This document shows, one piece after another, positions 26,701 through 32,988 of a stretch of 64,000 bases of DNA; within the stretch, counting starts at the first letter, position 1, and each line of letters opens with the position of its first letter. The notes below the pieces were generated by a model. It was not told the DNA's origin. It did not search any database and saw only the letters and a list, made by a program, of their open reading frames with translations. Source of the stretch: Ignavibacteriaceae bacterium (lineage in GTDB: Bacteria; Bacteroidota; Ignavibacteria; Ignavibacteriales; Ignavibacteriaceae); assembly GCA_013360295.1 (NCBI GenBank), contig JABWCL010000015.1, forward strand, positions 25,175-89,174. Reading direction: 5' to 3'. The position numbers and the translations under genes were made by a program.

Positions 26701-26716
26701 CCAGTGGTTTATTCAT
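23675..26716 (-). CDS. Periplasmic propeller/Y_Y_Y sensor histidine kinase
   Basis: A 1,013-residue membrane kinase. After a signal peptide comes a periplasmic region of about 690 residues with two-component regulator propeller repeats (WIGTFGGVARFDG, LWIGTWGGGVYLL, LWVGTGGGLSKI and others), then a Y_Y_Y domain (about 700-770; NRYSYKLAGSDDEW), one membrane helix (about 775-797), a HisKA_3 dimerisation helix with phospho-acceptor His809 (RIAGEIHDSLAQNL) and an HATPase domain (N box EIMNNVIKHSGA, G box DNGKGFD). Such kinases often sense polysaccharide fragments in Bacteroidota, but the ligand here is unknown. ATG at 26716 is preferred over TTG at 26728 because it starts the signal peptide cleanly. 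Confidence 0.92.
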   Translation of the reverse strand: MNKPLAGLFLFIVILLSVFCEDNYAGDKVRFLVKSWNIENGLPQNTVKSLVQSSDGYIWIGTFGGVARFDGVEFTHFNTSNTPEMNTDRVLTMSEINGELWIGFEGGGIVVYKNDNFRRVKIKGIPDNESILAIMKDSENAVWIQTLSGALIRLNGKEEQIFNNVTGAEKNYYLFKDKNENIFVASGSVCLKFNGRAFILSGFDFSAGNELAIAPFFDKDNNLWVCRRDYNIQYFPGNSKEKQFPKIKLLSYWVRRINQDSNGNIWFATDKGINIFDGQTVHNYTRGDELSDNEIFTFLEDREGNYWLGTKTSGLMQLRKSRINTFRNTHPSSINNFTSVLLTRNGSLLSGINCGGISIIDKGNNHRTLIAAPSLPNECVWSLYEDSNGDLWIGTWGGGVYLLRDWKNTTRSGRIKIINVKEIAAKVVLAITEAGGSIWFGSLANGIYELTERGSVNRYDTSSGLKSNEIRSFLLSRDGSLWVGTGGGLSKIRGGKVIDFPGSESIPSKTVRALYEDDENNLWIGTYGAGLARLSNGIVSVITTKGGLYDNLVSHILEDDYGRLWMGCNRGIFAVTKNSLESFFDGKEKYITSLIFTAGSGMINSETNGGFSPNSAFSPDGRVWFPTVNGIASINTNAVRENRVPPPVKISGVWHNNEPVSHTGILELPYNHRSLLVAFTALSFTEPLKNRYSYKLAGSDDEWINIGGRREIVFEKLPPGEYTLLIRAANNSGVWSEVPAQLGIIIFPPFWLSNWFIALVVFIFILSGPSFYFWRVRIFKKKARQREELARQLIESQESERKRIAGEIHDSLAQNLLLIKNYALIALRDNKQADDSAGHLTEISTLAGEALDESRKIAQNLRPVQLDRLGLTETLKQLMSNVQKATEMKIEHEINPIDGLVEKDNEILIFRIVQEIMNNVIKHSGAELITVIISREEDFINLLVKDNGKGFDAKLVLENNTVTKGMGLTGIIERARILRGEYHINSAINGGTTIHIKIPVTKEKLNGILDNNS

Positions 26717-26762
26717 TAAGGAAATCAATTGAAAAAATATTGAGGGTTATAAGTAACACGTT

Positions 26763-26770
26763 CAAATTTA
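26763..26770 (-). promoter_or_regulatory. Candidate TAnnTTTG -7 promoter box
   Basis: The minus strand reads TAAATTTG here, matching the Bacteroidota -7 consensus TAnnTTTG, about 45 bases before the kinase ATG. A -33 TTTG at proper spacing is not clear, and whether this lineage uses that consensus is an assumption. Confidence 0.3.
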
Positions 26771-26817
26771 AGAATAACTGAACAAAAAATCTATAATTGA
26801 ACTTAATTTAATAAAAA

Positions 26818-26839
26818 ACCCCGGCGTAAAACCCGGGGT
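26818..26839 (-). terminator. Rho-independent terminator of the gene at 26980
   Basis: Stem ACCCCGG/CCGGGGT with an 8-base loop; on the minus strand it is followed by TTTTTTATT. It lies about 140 bases past the T9SS gene stop, with the 31-base tandem repeat in between. Confidence 0.65.
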
Positions 26840-26850
26840 CAAAATAAAAC

Positions 26851-26970
26851 TGTAGTGCAGGCGCCGTGTATAAAATAAAAATGTGGCGCAGGCGCCGGAT
26901 GTAAAATAAAACTGTAGTGCAGGCGCCACGTGTAAAATAAAACTGTAGCGCAGGTCGCGACCTGCGCTAC
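26851..26970. repeat. 31-base tandem repeat ending in a perfect 26-base palindrome
   Basis: Three units of exactly 31 bases start at 26851, 26882 and 26913. Each begins TGTAGTGCAGGCGCC (or TGTGGCGCAGGCGCC) and ends TAAAATAAAA plus one base. The fourth unit changes after TGTAGCGCAGG into a perfect 26-base palindrome (26945-26970) with core GCAGGTCGCGACCTGC. It sits between a T9SS gene and its likely terminator, so it is in the transcribed 3' region. Confidence 0.8.
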
Positions 26971-26979
26971 AAAAATTTG

Positions 26980-28662
26980 TTATTTGAGAACAGAAAGTTT
27001 CTTTGTTGAGGTGAAACTTCCGGCGGTCATCTTATAGAGATAAACGCCGCTTGAAAGTCCTTCAGCGCTGAGTGTTAATGAGTGAACACCCGCGTCCATT
27101 TTCGAGTTAACAAGAGTACTGACTTCCCTGCCTGTCATATCATATAATTTTATGACAACGTTTTCCTGTGAGGGGAGCGAGAAGGAGATCTTTGTTTCAG
27201 GATTGAACGGATTTGGATAGTTCTGCGCAAGGTCAAATGATACAGGGGCAATATAATCTACAAGTACTGCCTTGCTGTATGTGTTTCTGCCGTCAAAGTC
27301 GATCTGTTTCAGACGATATGAAACTGAAGAAGCGCTGAGCGCGGAAATATCATCGCTGAAATAATAGGATTTAGCTTCGGTTGTGGTTCCGAATCCCGCC
27401 TTATATCCGACAGTGATCCAGGAGCCTTCGCCGGCCATTCTTTCAATTTCGAATCCGCGGTTATTAACTTCGGTAGCGGTTGTCCATTTAAGGTCAACGT
27501 TATTTCCATTCTGCATCGCGGTAAATGAAGTGAGTTCAACCGGGATAAGATCGCCGATATATTTCCTTACGCCGCCAACAGTAGCGCTGGTATTGAAAGC
27601 GCCAGCCCAGCCTGATGTGGTTCCCGCGAAGTCAACGTTAAGGAACTGAGTTCCTGAAGTATTAGCGAAGTCTGTCCAGGTAAGTCCGCCGTCGAAGCTG
27701 TAAGATGCGCCTGACATTCCGGTTGCGGCGCCGGTGCTGACCCAGGTGTTAAAAGAGCCGGGGACATAGCAATAATCGTTTGTATAGAAAGGACCATTAG
27801 CAATGAGTGTAACCCAATTTGCGCCGCCGTCAGTTGTGCGGTAAGCCGCGCCGGTTGAAGGATTCTGGATGATTCCGTAAAGAGCATCCTTCATAACGAT
27901 CTTAAACTGGTTGTTGCCCATCGGTGTGGTGGAAACCGTCCAGTTGAGTCCTTTATCGGTTGATTTGAATATTCTACCATAGTTGGTTGTGAACCAGACA
28001 GTATTGCCGACAACTGAATAATAACCAACAACGCCATACTCATCCGCGGCAGCAGGAGCGGGGATGTTTCCGGTTGGAACGCGTGTCCAGTTTGTGCCGC
28101 CATTGGTTGTGGTGTAGAGTTCGAAGTAACCGCCGTTAGGATCGCCCATACAGAATCCGTCGTTATCGTTCCAGAAATGAACAACATTTGGGAAACCGGC
28201 AGGACCTGCAAATGTGGCTGTGGACTGGTGGGTCCAGGTTGTGCCGCCATCGGTAGTCGCGAGAATTCTTCCGCCGCCGGAAGAAGCGTTAAAAACAGGC
28301 ATCCATGCTTTCGATCCGCTTGTTGCGTAGATCATAGAAGAACCCCAACCCGAAGCATAACCTGAGATTGTCCCGGCTGTCCAGAGTGTACCGCCGTTAA
28401 TAGTGCGGGTGTATTCAACGATGTAGGTCGTGGTTGAGGTTCCGTTATAAGCGGCGCCCCAGCAGACATTCGCATCAACAGCTTTCATATAATTGATACC
28501 GCGGGATGCGGTCGCGAATCCGGATGCCTGGTCAACCCAGATACCGGTCTCAACAAAGTTAACAACTCTGCTTATCGATGGGTGTTTGACCTTCTCGGGC
28601 ATACCAAAAACAACGGCTGTAAGAACAAGGAATGACAGAAGAAAAGAAGTAAAGTGCTTCAT
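26980..28662 (-). CDS. T9SS sorting-domain protein with YCF48/BNR-like repeats
   Basis: A 560-residue secreted protein. It has a signal peptide (about 1-20), then a propeller-like region (about 40-370) made of repeats with TDGGTTW, TNGGTNW, STDKGLNW and TDGGANW, as in YCF48/sialidase-type BNR proteins. A linker LPVELTSF-like module (PVELTSFTAMQNG, WTTATEVNNRGFEIER) follows, and the tail FDLAQNYPNPFNPETKISF ends in TSTKKLSVLK. The tail targets it to the type IX system. The start has a strong AAGGAG site. No catalytic residues are evident; a surface adhesion or scaffold role is inference. Confidence 0.88.
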   Translation of the reverse strand: MKHFTSFLLSFLVLTAVVFGMPEKVKHPSISRVVNFVETGIWVDQASGFATASRGINYMKAVDANVCWGAAYNGTSTTTYIVEYTRTINGGTLWTAGTISGYASGWGSSMIYATSGSKAWMPVFNASSGGGRILATTDGGTTWTHQSTATFAGPAGFPNVVHFWNDNDGFCMGDPNGGYFELYTTTNGGTNWTRVPTGNIPAPAAADEYGVVGYYSVVGNTVWFTTNYGRIFKSTDKGLNWTVSTTPMGNNQFKIVMKDALYGIIQNPSTGAAYRTTDGGANWVTLIANGPFYTNDYCYVPGSFNTWVSTGAATGMSGASYSFDGGLTWTDFANTSGTQFLNVDFAGTTSGWAGAFNTSATVGGVRKYIGDLIPVELTSFTAMQNGNNVDLKWTTATEVNNRGFEIERMAGEGSWITVGYKAGFGTTTEAKSYYFSDDISALSASSVSYRLKQIDFDGRNTYSKAVLVDYIAPVSFDLAQNYPNPFNPETKISFSLPSQENVVIKLYDMTGREVSTLVNSKMDAGVHSLTLSAEGLSSGVYLYKMTAGSFTSTKKLSVLK

Positions 28663-29016
28663 TAAAGATCTCCTTAAGATAGTTAATTGTGAAGAGGGAA
28701 TTAACCCTCGTTGATTTATTATATTGAGTTAGTAAATCTCTATAAGAAAATAATCGTTTATCTTTTTAACATACTTACTTTATATAAAAATGTCAATAAA
28801 AAAAATCCGTAAACCAAAATTATTTTGGCACGCTTTTTGCCGACGGACACGGGCTTAATCCGCCCGCGGCCGGATGCTCAGCGGGATGAATCCCGCAGCG
28901 GATTTTAGCGGCCGGAAAGCGGGGATCATTTTCTGCTATACTCAAAAATTAATTTGTTAATTACTGAAATTTTATTTAATCTTTAGTGGTATACATAATT
29001 ACTCATTTATTAAATC
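28663..29016. other. Divergent intergenic region with sigma-54 promoter and structured leader
   Basis: No gene is supported. Left part carries the minus-strand gene's 5' leader. The centre has the sigma-54-type promoter at 28825-28839. Bases about 28848-28922 are GC rich with nested inverted repeats (AATCCGC with GCGGATT, CGGGATGAATCCCG), likely a structured leader of the TPR transcript or a small RNA. Confidence 0.45.
28825..28839 (+). promoter_or_regulatory. Sigma-54 (-24/-12) promoter
   Basis: TGGCACGCTTTTTGC matches the RpoN consensus TGGCACG-N4-TTGC exactly, with GG at 28826-28827 and GC at 28838-28839 separated by the required 10 bases. Transcription would start near 28851 and run into the TPR gene at 29017, leaving a leader of about 165 bases. 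It is in an intergenic region and correctly oriented. Confidence 0.7.
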
Positions 29017-29493
29017 ATGAATGGATCCCAGACAGCATATAAAATATTCCGCCGGGCGTATGAGAAACAGATGGACGGACAAATTGAAGAAGCGATCGAT
29101 TTGTACAAAACCTCCATCAGCCTCTTCCCGACTCCGGAAGCGCATACTTATCTCGGATGGGCTTACAGCATGAACGGGCACTATCGCGAAGCGATAAGTG
29201 AATGTATGCAGGCGATCGAACTTGATCCCGGTTACGGCAATCCGTATAATGACATCGGCAGTTACCTGATGAGCCTTGATGAATACGATGAGGCGATCAC
29301 CTGGCTTGAGAAGGCGATCAGCGCGGAAAGGTACGAGCCGAGGCACTACCCGTATTTTAATCTTGGCCGAGTATACGAATTAAAGGGGATGTGGTGGGAA
29401 GCGCGGGAATATTATTACCGGGCGCTTGAAGTAAACCCCGACTTCGAAGCCGCCAAACTCGCGGTCATCAAACTAACCTCGCTTATGAATTAA
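29017..29493 (+). CDS. TPR repeat protein
   Basis: A 158-residue soluble protein that is almost entirely tetratricopeptide repeats: about residues 5-38, 39-72, 73-108 and 110-146, with the usual small residue and Pro positions (EAIDLYKTSISLFP, LGWAYSMNGHYREAI, EAITWLEKAIS, EAREYYYRALEVNPDFEAA). TPRs mediate protein-protein contact; the partner is unknown. It sits alone downstream of a sigma-54 promoter. Its stop codon is contributed by an AT-rich repeat. Confidence 0.88.
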   Translation: MNGSQTAYKIFRRAYEKQMDGQIEEAIDLYKTSISLFPTPEAHTYLGWAYSMNGHYREAISECMQAIELDPGYGNPYNDIGSYLMSLDEYDEAITWLEKAISAERYEPRHYPYFNLGRVYELKGMWWEAREYYYRALEVNPDFEAAKLAVIKLTSLMN

Positions 29494-29516
29494 AAATTAA
29501 GAATGAAGAATTAAAA
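29488..29516. repeat. AT-rich repeat supplying the TPR stop codon
   Basis: GAATTAAAAATTAAGAATG-type repeat, the inverse of the block at 29556-29592. The TPR gene ends within it. Confidence 0.55.
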
Positions 29517-29555
29517 TGAATGTGGATATTCTGAGAGACTATATTTTATTGGGAG

Positions 29556-29592
29556 TTTTTAATTCTTAATTTTTAATTCTTAATTTTAATTA
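29556..29592. repeat. AT-rich repeat supplying the Trm112-like stop codon
   Basis: AATTCTTAATTTTTAATTCT block. The minus-strand gene at 29590 ends in it, so two convergent genes both take their stops from copies of the same repeat in opposite orientation. Confidence 0.6.
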
Positions 29593-29799
29593 CAATCTTC
29601 CGTGTTTTTTCATTACGTTTTCCCACTCGTTTATATCCATCACTTCTGATTCGTCTATAAGCATCACGGGGATGTCGTCGTCGATGCGATATTTACGCCT
29701 GGTGTTCCTGTCGGTGGAGATGAGGAAATTTCCTTCCAGCACCAGATCGGCTTTGGTTTCGGGGCAGCAGAGTATATCAAGCAGTTCTTTTTTAATCAT
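29590..29799 (-). CDS. Trm112-like small protein
   Basis: A 69-residue protein of the Trm112/YcaR family: LLDILCCPETKADLVLEG at the N-terminus and a YRIDDDIPVML segment in the middle. Bacterial members are short and of uncertain role; eukaryotic Trm112 activates methyltransferases. Only the N-terminal CysCys pair of the family's zinc-type cysteines is present. A TATATTTG promoter-like box lies at 29825-29832. Confidence 0.85.
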   Translation of the reverse strand: MIKKELLDILCCPETKADLVLEGNFLISTDRNTRRKYRIDDDIPVMLIDESEVMDINEWENVMKKHGRL

Positions 29800-29824
29800 C
29801 TTTTTTTTTCTTTATCATTCAATG

Positions 29825-29832
29825 CAAATATA
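29825..29832 (-). promoter_or_regulatory. Candidate TAnnTTTG -7 promoter box
   Basis: The minus strand reads TATATTTG, about 26 bases before the Trm112-like ATG. It matches the Bacteroidota -7 consensus; the -33 element is not clear. Confidence 0.35.
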
Positions 29833-29971
29833 ATTAAAACGTTGATTTTTGTGTGGGCGATTAATCGGGGATATTCAGAAATTCCCTCTTCCGATTTGAA
29901 TTGAAAACCAGCAGGCCAGTAATTAGATTACCGGAAATTTTCTCCGGATTTTTTCATAATTATTGAGTAAT

Positions 29972-30772
29972 ATGAAACCATTTGTCCTGTTCCTGCTGAT
30001 TTCCTTTGCTTTAAATGCTCAGGAAGTATATGAACCAGAATCCAAATTAATGGGGAAACGGCATCTGTACTCAGAAGCTACGTCAAAAATTTACTTTTAC
30101 ATTCATTTTATATCCGCGCGGTACGGAAAGAAATTTGAAGACCCGAAAGTACAGGCTGAATTTGAAAAACAGGAGTGGTATAAAGTTAATGACTCCTACA
30201 GCGATAATGTGCTTAATGATACTGACAGGAAAAACATACAATTCCTCACCTCACTGCATAAGTCAATATCCGAAAACACCGGGCGCTTAAGAAGTATGTC
30301 GGGAAGCCTGACCTGGGAGAAACCGGTAATGTTCCTTGAGAATGATCCAGGGCAAAAGTGTGAGTTTAATGTGACCAGAGACGGGGACGATTTCCTGATT
30401 GAGTACCGGTTTCTGGATCAAAACGGAGAATATTTTAAAGACAGTTATCAGTTAAGCGTAACTGATTTTGAAGATGAATGGGGAGGCTACCCTTTCGGCG
30501 GAGTTTACGAAGCGATTGCCCGGAATTACGAGTTTATAAATATTGAGTTTGTTCCGGATGACCTTAGTGAGCGGAATATAATTGAGTGGTATATGTCAGC
30601 CGGGGATTTAAGTTTTGAAGACGCTGCAGGTAAGTACAGGGAGATTGAGGGGTGGTTAAACCAGTTCAAAGGGGAGAAGTATTTCAGCGGCAACAGGAAC
30701 GACTTTAGCTTTCCGGCGGAGTATTTATACGTTCCCGCGGAGAAGGCTTTTGTGACTGTTTATCACCCTTAA
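29972..30772 (+). CDS. Secreted protein of unknown function
   Basis: Starting at ATG 29972 (a TTG three codons earlier is less likely), the product is 266 residues with a short signal peptide (KPFVLFLLISFALNAQ). The mature part is acidic and rich in aromatic residues, with no repeats, membrane segments or motifs that I recognise. It lies 58 bases upstream of a small gene and may be cotranscribed with it. Probably periplasmic or surface located. Confidence 0.7.
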   Translation: MKPFVLFLLISFALNAQEVYEPESKLMGKRHLYSEATSKIYFYIHFISARYGKKFEDPKVQAEFEKQEWYKVNDSYSDNVLNDTDRKNIQFLTSLHKSISENTGRLRSMSGSLTWEKPVMFLENDPGQKCEFNVTRDGDDFLIEYRFLDQNGEYFKDSYQLSVTDFEDEWGGYPFGGVYEAIARNYEFINIEFVPDDLSERNIIEWYMSAGDLSFEDAAGKYREIEGWLNQFKGEKYFSGNRNDFSFPAEYLYVPAEKAFVTVYHP

Positions 30773-30830
30773 AATGTGAAATTCTTTTTTTATTTTTAAT
30801 TGTGTTTTTATTCATAATACAGGAAAATTT

Positions 30831-31073
30831 ATGTCCCTGACTCCAAAAGAAATAAAATTTGAAGAAGAAATCAAGATACTTAATGGAATATATTCCGATA
30901 TGCTTGAGGCCATCCACGCGAAACCTGATACAACCAACGTGGAGGAACTTAACAACTATTTCGGAAACGTTTACGGAATACTGAACCGCACCGCACTGCG
31001 GGTAAAAGATATTAAAAATTTACTCGAGAGAGATAAGAAATTCATTCACGAAACCTGGAACGCGCCGGCTTAA
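30831..31073 (+). CDS. Small helical protein of unknown function
   Basis: An 80-residue, mostly alpha-helical cytoplasmic protein (KEIKFEEEIKILNGIYSDML, then LLERDKKFIHETW) with no recognised family. Charge is balanced to acidic. It starts with ATG after an AGGAAA sequence, and GATCAA repeats begin right at its stop codon. Confidence 0.6.
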   Translation: MSLTPKEIKFEEEIKILNGIYSDMLEAIHAKPDTTNVEELNNYFGNVYGILNRTALRVKDIKNLLERDKKFIHETWNAPA

Positions 31074-31108
31074 TCAATGAACAATGATCAATGACCAATG
31101 ATCAAAGT
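31074..31108. repeat. CAATGATCAA-type short repeat
   Basis: Three overlapping copies of AACAATGATCAATGACCAATGATCAA type directly after the stop of the gene at 30831, related to 22895-22934 and 47097-47115. Confidence 0.6.
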
Positions 31109-31228
31109 TTCATTTCGTAGCGGGAAATATCATTCTCCGCGTGTAACTAATTCAGAGAACAGGGATTAGTGTCAGTAATGGTAACCGGTTAAATTGCCGG
31201 GCTTGGTAATTTAATTTCTCTGAATAAT

Positions 31229-31261
31229 TATTAATTCTTCATTCTTAATTTTTAATTATTT
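31229..31261. repeat. AT-rich repeat forming a gene 3' end
   Basis: TTAATTCTTCATTCTTAATT block; the hydrolase gene's last codons (IIKN and stop) lie in it, so the repeat has contributed its C-terminus. Confidence 0.55.
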
Positions 31262-32627
31262 TTTTGATCCACTTGTCAATCTCATCCGTCAATCTGAAAT
31301 TAAATTTACTAAAATACTGAACGGTCAATCCTTTGTTCTGGACTTCAAAACTCTCTTTCATATTGCCGGTTAAGAGCATACTATGGTTTGTGCCGGGGAG
31401 GAAAATGTACTCCGCTTTGCCGGGGTTATATGTGTTAACAATATCAACTATCGTTTCGTGCCCGAATGAATCCATCACTTCAAAATCACCTTCACCGAAT
31501 ATGGAGAGAACGTAACCTCTTGTCCTGCTCCAAGATTCCGTCATATTAAGATCCTGCAGAGACTGCTGGAACTCAAGGCTCCGGGTGAAGAGCATTCCGT
31601 CTTCATCCAGCATAAAATCCCGCTCAAGAAGGCGTTTGTATTCCGGATTCGCGGTAAGTTGCTTTATATTTTTCTTCTCAATCAGCATTTCGAATAACAG
31701 CCGGTGGTATATCTTTATGTCATTTTCTGATTCAATATAATCAACTCCAAAACCCGGATTCTGGAACCGGAGCATCTTTATAAGGTATTCAAACCAGGGG
31801 AGATGATCGGTACCGTAAACTATAACCCCTTTTATATTTGTTTTTTCGGCAATAAGAGGCGCGACAATCCCGCCCATCGAGTGGCCGAATATAAACGCGT
31901 TATTACTGTCTACAAATGAATATTTTTTCATATACTCAAATGCCGCTCCGAATGCTTCTGTTTCGGTCAGGATGTCCATTGTGAAGCAGTCGGGAGTATT
32001 AATGCAGTCACCGACTCCGGGTTTCTCCACCCGCATTACCGCGTATCCTTTTAGTGTAAGCGTATCCGTCAGTTGTTTGTAAGGATGAAGCGGCGAGAGC
32101 CCGTCAACGGTTGTGCAGGTGTAACCCTGTATTAAAAGTATCGCGGGCAGTTTTTCTTTTCCGAAGGGTTTTGTAACTATTGAACGCAGCCAACCGCCGC
32201 GGAAAGGGACTTTATCATAGATCACTTCAAACTTATCTGACTTTTCAAATTGTTTCCCCGTGACTTTACCTTTTGCCGTGCCCGCCTTCCCTTCACGCTG
32301 ATATTTAACTGTAATATCATCGCCTTCCCTGAGTTTGCGGATTGCTTTCTGAAGCTTGTTGTTGCCGCCTATTACAGCGCCGTTTATTTCCGTAATGATA
32401 TCACCGGCTTTGAGTCCGCATTTATCAGCGGTGGCTCCTTCTACTGTGCGGGCGATAACCATTCCCGCGTTAATGTTCACACCCGATGCTTTTGCAAGGG
32501 AATCACTAAGTGGCGACAACTGCGCCCCTAGCACGCCGGTTCTGCGCATCTCCTGGGAGTAGGTATCAGGGGAGAGAATCAGAGAAATGAAAAGTATTAA
32601 TAACGATGTTCTTAATATGCCGGACAT
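31245..32627 (-). CDS. PDZ-domain alpha/beta hydrolase, secreted
   Basis: A 460-residue protein with a signal peptide (about 1-24), a PDZ domain (about 33-118; GLKAGDIITEINGAVIGG) and an alpha/beta hydrolase domain (about 135-455). The nucleophile is Ser250 in FGHSMGG; a late GTNHSML segment carries the likely catalytic His, and the GEGDFEVMD segment a likely Asp. Such PDZ-hydrolases are thought to be periplasmic esterases or peptidases; substrate unknown. The C-terminal four residues come from an AT-rich repeat. Confidence 0.85.
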   Translation of the reverse strand: MSGILRTSLLILFISLILSPDTYSQEMRRTGVLGAQLSPLSDSLAKASGVNINAGMVIARTVEGATADKCGLKAGDIITEINGAVIGGNNKLQKAIRKLREGDDITVKYQREGKAGTAKGKVTGKQFEKSDKFEVIYDKVPFRGGWLRSIVTKPFGKEKLPAILLIQGYTCTTVDGLSPLHPYKQLTDTLTLKGYAVMRVEKPGVGDCINTPDCFTMDILTETEAFGAAFEYMKKYSFVDSNNAFIFGHSMGGIVAPLIAEKTNIKGVIVYGTDHLPWFEYLIKMLRFQNPGFGVDYIESENDIKIYHRLLFEMLIEKKNIKQLTANPEYKRLLERDFMLDEDGMLFTRSLEFQQSLQDLNMTESWSRTRGYVLSIFGEGDFEVMDSFGHETIVDIVNTYNPGKAEYIFLPGTNHSMLLTGNMKESFEVQNKGLTVQYFSKFNFRLTDEIDKWIKKIIKN

Positions 32628-32988
32628 AAAGCCTAACCTGTTATGAAATATTTCAAAACAGAAATATAAAGAATAGCGGGGAGAGATGTTTATAAATTTT
32701 TGCTAAGTTAAACTCCCGGGCAACCTTGGTTGCCGTAAAATTCTTTTCTCCTTTTCAGCCGCAGAATTTGTGAGGGCCTCTAAATTAAACTAAAGGGACT
32801 CAGCGATCCGAATCACAAGTCCGCTTTGTGATGACTTTTCATTGATAATTGTGCTGGAAGTTACTAAATTTGCTATACGCTTGCCGCGGAGGTTGGAGAG
32901 AAGAAACATAATAAAGTTATCCCGCGGACGGCAAGCCGGCACAGTTACTGTTCTTGAGTTATTAAACAAATAATTTGGAAAAACTTAG
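32628..32988. other. Divergent promoter region with inverted repeats
   Basis: No gene is supported. It holds a near-perfect palindrome (GGCAACC 32719-32725 with GGTTGCC 32728-32734), a TAAATTTG box on the plus strand at 32865-32872, and a long inverted repeat (GCTTGCCG 32879-32886 with CGGCAAGC 32929-32936, each arm next to a CGCGG sequence). Confidence 0.4.

Noticed and set aside
26945..26970. Perfect 26-base palindrome as an insertion-sequence end or phage attachment site
   Set aside because: No transposase or integrase gene is near, and similar palindromes occur at other gene ends, so an interspersed repeat is the better reading.
28872..28958. Possible 28-residue ORF on the plus strand in the sigma-54 leader
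   Set aside because: It lies in the GC-rich inverted-repeat segment, has no ribosome site and reads like translated repeat sequence.
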